Assembly (NCBI GenBank): GCA_014382295.1
Contig: JACNJZ010000155.1
Location: forward strand, 1 to 36,635
Length of the DNA: 36,635 nt
Origin: Candidatus Desulfobia pelagia
GTDB taxonomy: Bacteria; Desulfobacterota; Desulfobulbia; Desulfobulbales; SURF-16
Direction of reading: 5' to 3'
The notes beneath the pieces are model-generated. The model was not told the origin of the DNA and did no database searches. It was given only the letters and a program-made list of their open reading frames with translations. Of the stretch, positions 19,900 to 27,962 are shown one piece after another. Positions within the stretch are counted from its first letter, which is position 1; each line of letters opens with the position of its first letter. Made by a program: the position numbers and the translations under genes.

Positions 19900-20715
19900 T
19901 TATAACACTCCCTTTGGCATAACCGGAATCCTGTCGGGGCCAAGGGTGAAGCCACCATCAAGCTTCACAACGCTTCCTGTCATGAATGGAGCGTCCTGGA
20001 TGAGAAAGAAGACGGCTTTTACTATGTCTTCATGGGAGCCGGTGCGTCCAAGAAGGGTGTAATCCAGGATCTCCTGCTGTTCCTCCCTGGAAAGCAGTGG
20101 CCATCCCCGTGTTCCTTCAGCATGGCGGCTTTTGAAAAAACCCAGCATCAGTTCGTTTACCCTTACCTCTGGAGCTCCCTGTCTTGCCCATGTCTCAGTG
20201 AAAGATGAGACAGCCCTGTTGGCTGCGCTGTAGCCATCATTGAAAATCATCCCGGCCGGGCCGTTGCGTCCCACAATTCCTGCAATTGAAGAAAAGGTGA
20301 TGACTGCACCGTCACCGGAAGCCTTCAGCAGGGGAAGCGCCTCATTGAAAACAAACCACTTGGCCTTGAGGGTTGTCTCCATTTCCAGGTCCCACTGTTC
20401 AGATGTGTACGGCCCGTGGACTATGGGCATTCCACCCCGTTCAATATTATTGATCAGGATATCAAGGGAACCGAATTGATGTATGATTTTGGAAAAGAGG
20501 GACCTGATCTGTTCCGGATTTCTTAAGTCCGTTTTGACGGCAAGGTGCTCGCAGTCAAGGGAGGCGAAGTCCTGCTGCATCTGCTCCGATGCTTCAGGCC
20601 AATCATAATAGGTGAGAACAACACGGGCCCCGGCTTGTGCAAGGGCCATTCCAACGGCTTTTCCAATTCCCTGGGCCGCACCCAGAACCAGGGCTGTTTT
20701 TCCCCGGATATTCAT
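19900..20715 (-). CDS. SDR-family oxidoreductase (YxxxN instead of YxxxK)
   Basis: ALVLGAAQGIGKAVGMALAQAGARVVLTYY, ILINNIERGG, TFSSIAG, DGYSAANRAVSSF, MTGSVVKLDGGFTLG. Confidence 0.88.
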   Translation of the reverse strand: MNIRGKTALVLGAAQGIGKAVGMALAQAGARVVLTYYDWPEASEQMQQDFASLDCEHLAVKTDLRNPEQIRSLFSKIIHQFGSLDILINNIERGGMPIVHGPYTSEQWDLEMETTLKAKWFVFNEALPLLKASGDGAVITFSSIAGIVGRNGPAGMIFNDGYSAANRAVSSFTETWARQGAPEVRVNELMLGFFKSRHAEGTRGWPLLSREEQQEILDYTLLGRTGSHEDIVKAVFFLIQDAPFMTGSVVKLDGGFTLGPDRIPVMPKGVL

Positions 20716-20717
20716 AA

Positions 20718-22430
20718 TTAATGGAGGCTGTTTTTGTCGGCCATGGATATGGGGCCTATGGCTTCAGGATCGGTCAGCAGCAGTCGGGTTCCAGGGTGGA
20801 TCAGGTTGTCTTTGATGTTATTCCAAAGTCTGATTGTTGCGGGGTCTACATTAAAGCGGCGTCCGATAGACCAGAGACTGTCTCCGGGCCGGACATCATA
20901 ATGCCTCGGAGCCGAAGCGGTTCTCTCTGTCGGGCTGGTGCGTGTCTGGGCAAGAGTTGACACGGCACCGTTTGAATCGGCAAGGTACAGGGCTATCTGC
21001 TGGCCGGCTTTGATAGTGTGAATATTCTGGAGATCGTTCCAGCCGGCAATCAGGTGCACTGGCACATTATAGCGGTGGGCGATAAGTGATACTGTCTCGC
21101 CGGGCTTGACCTTGTGGAGGATGAGATGTGAAGAACCGCTGCCCGCATGGCGGGGAGCTTCTTTGTCCCATAATGCATATGTTGTGGTCTGGTATGGGAT
21201 TCTGAGTCTCTGGCCGATCTCCAGTTTTGATTTCCGCAGGTTGTTTGCTTTCAGCAGAGTGGTTTTGTTCAGGTTGTATTTTCTGCAGATCATGGTCAGT
21301 GTTTCATTTTTCTGCACGATATGGGTCTGGTAGCTGGTGTTGATGGAAGTATGGACCTTGGGCAGATTGATTGCTGCCAGATCTTTCTTTCCTGCCGGAA
21401 CTTTTAGCGCATAAGACGCGTTGTCAGGGGGGGTGATAAGTTTGCGTAGCTCTCTGTTCAGGTCCTGGATCTCTTTCAGGTCGGAGTCGCATGCCACTGC
21501 AACGGCACGGAGGGATGTCCAGCGAGGCACCTCCAGAGTTTCGTAGGCCATTGGTGATGCATAGTTGATGTCGACAAATCCGTATTTTTCAGGATCTTTG
21601 GCAATAAGAATTGCTGCTATGAGTTTTGGGACATATCTTTTTGTTTCAAGGGCAAGATAGGGTTCCTGGGCGAGTTCCCAGAAGTTATCGGTGTTGTATC
21701 GTTTGAGACCCCTGCTTATTTTTCTGCCTCCGGCATTATAGGCAGCCACGGCTAAATGCCAGTCTCCAAACTGGTCGTAGAGGTCAGACAGGAATGATAT
21801 GGCTGACTGGGTTGCCTTGACCGGGTTCCGTCTTTCGTCGATATAGGAATTTATTTCAAGGCCGTACATTTTGCCGGTTGAGCGTATGAACTGCCATGGT
21901 CCTGCGGCGTGGGCACTTGAGTATGCCGTCAGGCTGTATCCGCTTTCAATCATGGGAAGATACACAAGATCCAGGGGCAGTCCAGCCTGTTTGAGATGCT
22001 CCTTCATCATGGGCAGATAGCGGCCTGACCGCTCGAGCCAGCGGGTAAAGGTGGATCTCTGTTTGTTTTGGAAAAAGTCGAGATAGAATTCTACCTGTTT
22101 GTTCATGGTAACGGGGAAATCATAGGTGATTTCCGGTTTAGTCAGGATTTTTTCCGGGGTGCCTTCTTCCCATGTCCCAAGGTTGCCGAGCTTTTCGACT
22201 TCTTCGGCAACGGTGATTTCCGGTTCTGGCACAGTCAGCTCTTCCAGAACGGTCTCCAGCTCCGGAGTATGGTCTTCCGGGGTGTGGAGTGCTGAAAGTG
22301 GTTTTGTGGAAAGAGAGCTGCCTGATTGCGTGGTCCTGTGCTCAGAAGAAGCACATCCCCAGAGAGAAGTGAGGAGCACCAGCGAAAAAATCAAAAGAGA
22401 TGTGTGGTAGTTGTAATTTTTATTTAACAT
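20718..22430 (-). CDS. mltD: Membrane-bound lytic murein transglycosylase D-like lipoprotein with three LysM domains
   Basis: Lipobox TSLWGC; LPLDLVYLPMIESGYSLTAYSSAHAAGPWQFIRSTGKMYGL; three LysM repeats (HIVQKNETL, HKVKPGETV, YDVRPGDSL); start placed at ATG 22430. Confidence 0.93.
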   Translation of the reverse strand: MLNKNYNYHTSLLIFSLVLLTSLWGCASSEHRTTQSGSSLSTKPLSALHTPEDHTPELETVLEELTVPEPEITVAEEVEKLGNLGTWEEGTPEKILTKPEITYDFPVTMNKQVEFYLDFFQNKQRSTFTRWLERSGRYLPMMKEHLKQAGLPLDLVYLPMIESGYSLTAYSSAHAAGPWQFIRSTGKMYGLEINSYIDERRNPVKATQSAISFLSDLYDQFGDWHLAVAAYNAGGRKISRGLKRYNTDNFWELAQEPYLALETKRYVPKLIAAILIAKDPEKYGFVDINYASPMAYETLEVPRWTSLRAVAVACDSDLKEIQDLNRELRKLITPPDNASYALKVPAGKKDLAAINLPKVHTSINTSYQTHIVQKNETLTMICRKYNLNKTTLLKANNLRKSKLEIGQRLRIPYQTTTYALWDKEAPRHAGSGSSHLILHKVKPGETVSLIAHRYNVPVHLIAGWNDLQNIHTIKAGQQIALYLADSNGAVSTLAQTRTSPTERTASAPRHYDVRPGDSLWSIGRRFNVDPATIRLWNNIKDNLIHPGTRLLLTDPEAIGPISMADKNSLH

Positions 22431-22482
22431 TAGTAGTGATATCGTGTTGAATGTATGTTTTTTTGTTATGCAATAAGAATAC

Positions 22483-22504
22483 CATCTCAAAGTTCTATGA
22501 GATG
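22483..22504. repeat. Inverted repeat CATCTCA-8nt-TGAGATG upstream of the PBP / mltD divergent region
   Basis: Perfect 7-bp arms read directly. Confidence 0.5.
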
Positions 22505-22690
22505 TGAGTTGCCTGGTGTATATATAGTTTCTCTATGAATGCCCGATTCTCTTTAGCCTGTGGGGCAATTCTGCAATTGAGGTTCATGTGTAAAAAAAGT
22601 CAGGCGCTAAAATTGCAAGTCATAGACAATTTCATAGTTTATAGCAAATTATTTTAACAGACAAATACATATAGAGCAAATTTCCATAAA

Positions 22691-25600
22691 ATGTTTAAAA
22701 AGTTTATTGTCTTTATCATTGCATTGGTTTGTGTGGCCATTATAGCCACTGTGGCCGCTTATTTCTGGCTGGTCGTCTACCGTCCCGGAGAGGCTATCAA
22801 GCAGGAAAATATCGAGAAAACCCTGTCAATGGAGAGCCCCGTCTATTACTCGGATGGAGAGACAAAAATAGGGGTTTTCTTTCAGGAATCACATCGGCAA
22901 TACGTCCCCTACAAAAAGCTTCCCCCCTATTTTGTCAACGGGCTGGTGGCGTCAGAAGATCATGATTTCTTCAACCATTACGGTGTCGATTTTTCAAGTT
23001 TTACCCGCGCCGTTTTTGCCAATTTGAAGGCAAGAAGGGTTGTCCAGGGCGGCAGCACCATTACTCAGCAGACTGCGAAAAATCTTTTCAAGCGTGAGGG
23101 GAGATCGATCAAGGCAAAACTGTACGAACTTCTCTATGCCCTGAGGCTCGAATATCATTATCCGAAAGAAAAAATACTCGAATTTTACGCAAACCAGTTT
23201 TATGTGAGTGGCAATGGACATGGTCTGGGAGTAGCTGCTCGTTATTATTTTGACAAGGAACCCCATGATCTCAATCTCCTTGAATGTGCGTTTATTGTCG
23301 GCAGCGTTAAACGCCCCAATTATTACAATCCATTTATAAAAAAAGACGCGGCAAGTGCTCAGAAGGCAAGAAGCAGTGCGAAAGATCGAACTGCCTATGT
23401 ACTGGGTCGGATGTACGAACTGGCGATGATCGATTCGGTTGATTATCAGCAGTCTATTGATAGGGAAATTCCTTTTCAGCAGGGTGAAATGCAGTTTCAG
23501 CTCAATACCCTTATGGATATGGTCCGGGATAGTCTGAACGAGCCGGTTATTGAAGAGAAACTGGCAGCCTATGGTATTGAAAATGTGGCTACGTCTGGAA
23601 TCCGGGTGATAACATCAATTGATCAGAAACTGCAGGCCAACAGCCTTTCTTCCCTTCGCAGTGAGCTTTCCATCTTGGATGTCCGGCTTAATGGCTATAG
23701 CCGTGATACTGTCCAGAAAATATATGGGTCTTTACCGTTTGGAAGTGGTGGCGAACCTGAAAGAGGCCAGTTTTTTGTTGGCAAGGTGCTTGATGTTAAG
23801 GGAACTCCGCAGCCGGAAATAAGTGTCGGCTTCAATCGGAATGGTAAAAGGCAGGAAACCTCAGGTGTAATAACTGAAAAGGGTTTGCGGCCTTTGTTGT
23901 CTGCTTTTGTAAAATACCAGAGACAGCGATGGAGTGAGCCTGAAAGTCGGGATATGGAAAAACTTCTCGGAGAAATCAAAGTGGGCGATCTCGTTTATGT
24001 CTCTGTTGCCGATTTTGATCCATTAACTTCCGTATACTCCTTTCAGCTGCAGAAATATCCGGAATTGCAGGGCGGCGCCCTCACCATGCAAAACGGGATG
24101 ATACAGTCACTTGTCGGCGGTGTGGATAATTTCTATTTCAACCGTGCGGTGATGGCCAAACGGCCAATGGGCTCTGTTGTGAAGCCCCTGTTGTATGCGG
24201 CGGCAATTCAATTAGGCTGGAATAGTCTCGATCTTTTGAATAATACCAGAGATATGTTCGTGTTCCAGGACACATTTTATATGCCGAGGCCGGATCATGA
24301 AATTGCCAATGATAAAGTGTCCATGAGCTGGGCCGGTGTCCATTCCGAAAATGTCGCGTCCGTGTGGCTGCTCTATCATCTCTGTGACCGATTGACTCCG
24401 GCTGAATTCAAGGAATTACTTGTCCATCTTGACATGGCGCGAATGCCTGGAGAATCATACAGTTATTACAAGCGGAAAGTCCGTGATGAGATGGGTATTC
24501 TGGTTGACAGACCGGTGTTGGAAAGAGCTGCTTTTGAAAAGGCGGTGGAACTCAGTGAGATTGATCTTATCTTTTCTGGAAAACAGGCAGAACTTGATAT
24601 GCTGCGCCTCTTCCACTATGAAGACACAACCCCGGAAACTGATGAGGAAGAAGACTCCGGTGATGCCAAGACCAAGGAAGCGGAACTACAGAAAGAGATT
24701 GTTGCCCGCAGCTATGAGAGAATCGTCAAGCTTCGCAATGAGCTGCGTGTCAGTATAGAGCAGGGAAAAGAAGGCCCGGAAACCTTGGAGGACAAGGCTG
24801 TGTTGTATTATCTTCCTGCCGTTGAAAGGACATTCCTGAGGCCTTCGCCGGCAGGTATCCTGAAGAAAGCTTCCCTTCTTTTTTCTGTTGTATATCCAGG
24901 TGGAGGATGGCATCCTGTTAACAAGGAAGATCTGGCAGAATATCTGGGAGACCTGACCGACAGTGAACGAAAGGATTTTTTGGGAAGGATAAAGCTCGAT
25001 AATCTTCTTACAATTGAAACAGTAGATCTCGTTAATACCTATTTTACCACAGAGTATAAAAGATTGAGCCGGCTGCCGGCATATGAGCCGGAAGTCCTTC
25101 ACTCAATAAAGGATTTCAGGACCCTGGCCGGGCTGAAATACCTTATCGCCCTGTCTCGGGAAATTGGTGTGACCAGTACCCTGGAGCCTGTTCTTTCATT
25201 CCCGCTGGGTTCCAATGTCCTGAGTCTGCTGGAGGTTGCTCAGATATATGAGGCCCTTACCAGCGGCAAGGCATATTTCTCACCTGAAAGTAATGAACCT
25301 GGCCTGCTGCTTATTGACCGCATTGAAGACAGTGACGGAAAGAGTATCTATCAGGCCAATATTCAGGAAAAGAGAGTTATCGATGAACAGACTGCACTGG
25401 CGGTTTCTGATATTTTGCGCAATGTTGTCGAATATGGTACCGGCCGGTATGCAAAAAGGAATATCCGTCTTCGCAGCAGTGATCCGGAAGTACAGAAACA
25501 GCTTATTGATCTGGATCTCAGGGTTCCTGTTATTGGAAAAACGGGAACTGCCAATCGTTTTACCAACTCTGCTTTTGCCGGAGCCGTTCCTGTTCCGGTT

Positions 25601-26050
25601 ATCAACGGGCAGGGTGTCAGCCTGCAGGGCGGGTATGTCATAGCTTCTTATGTCGGTTTTGATGACAACAGGAAGATGGAGAGAACGACGACTCACATAA
25701 CTGGTGCCAGCGGAGCTCTGCCTGTATGGACAAAACTTGTCAATGGGCTTATATTTGAAAAAAATTATGGTGGTACTGTGGATCTGGTAGACCTCATTTT
25801 CAGCGGCAGAGATGAAATGCCCCTGGTGTATCCGGAGATTGGACAGGTGGAAATCCCCATAGCTGTTCGTGAGGGAGGGGTTGCGGCCGGTACAGGTCAA
25901 AAGGAGCTGTCTGCAGAATCGAAGTATGCAAAAGTCCTGTCTTTTGGTGAATTCAAAACAGGAGGAAGATTGGAGTTGACACGGCATTTCAGACCTTTCT
26001 GGCACCATAACGCCACTATCAGTAATGAACAGCCATCCGTTTCCCAGTAA
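22691..26050 (+). CDS. Class A penicillin-binding protein (PBP1A-like transglycosylase/transpeptidase), 1119 aa with large insertion
   Basis: GT51: EDHDFFNHYGVDFSSFTRAVFANL, QGGSTITQQTAKNLF; transpeptidase: MGSVVKP (SxxK), SENVAS (SxN), GKTGTANRF (KTG). Confidence 0.93.
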   Translation: MFKKFIVFIIALVCVAIIATVAAYFWLVVYRPGEAIKQENIEKTLSMESPVYYSDGETKIGVFFQESHRQYVPYKKLPPYFVNGLVASEDHDFFNHYGVDFSSFTRAVFANLKARRVVQGGSTITQQTAKNLFKREGRSIKAKLYELLYALRLEYHYPKEKILEFYANQFYVSGNGHGLGVAARYYFDKEPHDLNLLECAFIVGSVKRPNYYNPFIKKDAASAQKARSSAKDRTAYVLGRMYELAMIDSVDYQQSIDREIPFQQGEMQFQLNTLMDMVRDSLNEPVIEEKLAAYGIENVATSGIRVITSIDQKLQANSLSSLRSELSILDVRLNGYSRDTVQKIYGSLPFGSGGEPERGQFFVGKVLDVKGTPQPEISVGFNRNGKRQETSGVITEKGLRPLLSAFVKYQRQRWSEPESRDMEKLLGEIKVGDLVYVSVADFDPLTSVYSFQLQKYPELQGGALTMQNGMIQSLVGGVDNFYFNRAVMAKRPMGSVVKPLLYAAAIQLGWNSLDLLNNTRDMFVFQDTFYMPRPDHEIANDKVSMSWAGVHSENVASVWLLYHLCDRLTPAEFKELLVHLDMARMPGESYSYYKRKVRDEMGILVDRPVLERAAFEKAVELSEIDLIFSGKQAELDMLRLFHYEDTTPETDEEEDSGDAKTKEAELQKEIVARSYERIVKLRNELRVSIEQGKEGPETLEDKAVLYYLPAVERTFLRPSPAGILKKASLLFSVVYPGGGWHPVNKEDLAEYLGDLTDSERKDFLGRIKLDNLLTIETVDLVNTYFTTEYKRLSRLPAYEPEVLHSIKDFRTLAGLKYLIALSREIGVTSTLEPVLSFPLGSNVLSLLEVAQIYEALTSGKAYFSPESNEPGLLLIDRIEDSDGKSIYQANIQEKRVIDEQTALAVSDILRNVVEYGTGRYAKRNIRLRSSDPEVQKQLIDLDLRVPVIGKTGTANRFTNSAFAGAVPVPVINGQGVSLQGGYVIASYVGFDDNRKMERTTTHITGASGALPVWTKLVNGLIFEKNYGGTVDLVDLIFSGRDEMPLVYPEIGQVEIPIAVREGGVAAGTGQKELSAESKYAKVLSFGEFKTGGRLELTRHFRPFWHHNATISNEQPSVSQ

Positions 26051-26079
26051 ATTTGTTAACAACACCCGGTAACAACTCT

Positions 26080-27807
26080 ATGAAATTGCCCATTCGCATC
26101 CCAATCTTTTTTTTCCTCTCCTGTTGTGTTCTTTTGGCAGCATGTCAAAAACCCATGGTGGCGGTACATCTTCCCCCTGAAGAGGTGTCGTACTCTCCTC
26201 CCCGGCAGGAATTCCCCCAGATACAAGCTGTTGAAGTCCTTGATCCTGTTGTTGAGGTCGACGGCAAAGAAAAAACAGGAGAGGAAAATACGTTTGTTGC
26301 TGAGGTAACTCCGGAAACAGAACCCCTGCCTGAGAGGAAGTCTTTGGCGGAAATTTTTTCTACAGACCGAACGGATCTGGAATTTGCCTCTTTGCGAAGG
26401 AAAACGTACAGCGACAAAATCAACCGATGGCAGACACTTAAGACAACTGCCGATTCTCTTGATATGACTCTTGATGAGCTGGACTTGTGGCAGAACTGTA
26501 TCGATGAGATGGGGAATATCCTGTCCGGTTATGAGGCGATTGCCAAAGGCATGCCTGGAATAACAGATTTTCAATCCGCGGTACTCCATCGCGATATTTC
26601 TTTTTCTGAAAATCGATGTGAATTGATTTTTGCGGATACTGTTGATTCTGTCTCCGGGAAAACGAAGCACTATTCAGAGTTGGCAGCGGGACAGGCTGAA
26701 AAAGTGGTCAGTTATTATGACGGGATGGAGGATTATGAAAGCGTTATCTCGAATTATCGAATCCTGATCGGCTCCTCCGATAGAAACGCTGACTATCAAG
26801 TCCGGGAGATGTATGGGCATGCCCTGCAGCGCGCCGGGAGGCTGTCAGAAGCTGCAGATGTCCTGCTCGCTGTCGCAGATTCCAGAAAAGATGCATACAA
26901 CTGGAAACTTCGTCTTCATGCCGCTGAGATTCTCATTGCCATGGGTGATTTTGGCAGGGCTCTGGAAGAGTCCGCGAAAGTTGCAGAGATTTTTTCCTCC
27001 TGGAGCACCTTTGATGAGACAGTGAACGCCCGGATGGAATTACTGCAGGATGGTGATTCCCGGCAGAATGAGGCCCTTTCGCTCTACGCCCAGGCACTGC
27101 ACGCCTGGATGACTGGAGATGGAAAGGAGGTTCCTGCTGTTCTGCTCGAAAACACCAGCCTTCTGGAGAGGAAATATAGTGGGACGATCTACGCTGTAGA
27201 GGCTGAGAGGCTTCGCATTCAGGTGGAAAACAGTGTGCACGCCTATGTGCTTGGCGGGCTCGATGAAGTCGAAGCGCTCATTGCAGAAAAAGAATTCAAT
27301 AAGGCTCAGGCCATTATCGACTCATTGAGGCAGTTGAAAAGCCCAGGGGAATCTGAGGGGCTTGTCGCAAGTGCGGGGGAAGATATAAAGCAGGCCGAGT
27401 CTGCAGAAAAGATCATGCAGCAGCGGCTTCTTGAGGAATCCATTGAGGCAAAATGGCAGCAGGCAAATCTGTTTTTTGACCAGAAAGAATATGATAAAGC
27501 GATTGATCTCTTCAGGGAACTCATGAACTCTGAATATCGCAAAAAGGCCATCAGGCAGATCGATAAGGCTGCGGAACTTGCTGCTGCGGATATGAGAAAA
27601 AAAGCCGCCTTTCTTTTTTCCAAATCTCGCAGGGTGAATGGTGTTGAAAAAAAATCAGCGCTGCTGCTTGAGTCGCGGTCAGTTTTAAAAGATATTATTC
27701 TTCGCTATCCGGAAGCGAAAGTCATTGATAAGGTTGTTGTCAACCTGCAGGTTATAGAGGAAGAGATCTATAATCTTGACCCGTCTCTTCTTGATGTTTT
27801 TCCTTAA
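26080..27807 (+). CDS. TPR-like lipoprotein downstream of PBP
   Basis: MKLPIRIPIFFFLSCCVLLAAC lipobox; repeated helical segments (QVREMYGHALQRAGRLSEAADVLLAVADS; ANLFFDQKEYDKAIDLFRELMNSEYR). Confidence 0.8.
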   Translation: MKLPIRIPIFFFLSCCVLLAACQKPMVAVHLPPEEVSYSPPRQEFPQIQAVEVLDPVVEVDGKEKTGEENTFVAEVTPETEPLPERKSLAEIFSTDRTDLEFASLRRKTYSDKINRWQTLKTTADSLDMTLDELDLWQNCIDEMGNILSGYEAIAKGMPGITDFQSAVLHRDISFSENRCELIFADTVDSVSGKTKHYSELAAGQAEKVVSYYDGMEDYESVISNYRILIGSSDRNADYQVREMYGHALQRAGRLSEAADVLLAVADSRKDAYNWKLRLHAAEILIAMGDFGRALEESAKVAEIFSSWSTFDETVNARMELLQDGDSRQNEALSLYAQALHAWMTGDGKEVPAVLLENTSLLERKYSGTIYAVEAERLRIQVENSVHAYVLGGLDEVEALIAEKEFNKAQAIIDSLRQLKSPGESEGLVASAGEDIKQAESAEKIMQQRLLEESIEAKWQQANLFFDQKEYDKAIDLFRELMNSEYRKKAIRQIDKAAELAAADMRKKAAFLFSKSRRVNGVEKKSALLLESRSVLKDIILRYPEAKVIDKVVVNLQVIEEEIYNLDPSLLDVFP

Positions 27808-27904
27808 GAAGGAAGGTCGATCGTCGAAGATGCCGACGAAAAAACTTGCAAAAAGGGCTTGAATCTGAGCAGGATATAAAAGGAAGTGGAGAAGGGAAAG
27901 AGTT

Positions 27905-27949
27905 TTGACAGGCTGTTTACAATAACTGTTACTTAGCAATAGTGTAACA
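27905..27949 (+). promoter_or_regulatory. Candidate promoter/operator region upstream of cheA
   Basis: TTGACA at 27905-27910; TGTTAC...GTAACA inverted repeat at 27927-27932 / 27944-27949. No experimental or alignment support. Confidence 0.3.
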
Positions 27950-27962
27950 ACTCAATAAAAAA

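Noticed and set aside
25280-26065. 261-aa minus-strand ORF antisense to the PBP C-terminus
   Set aside because: Lies fully opposite conserved PBP motifs (KTG); composition looks like antisense translation, with no recognised domain.
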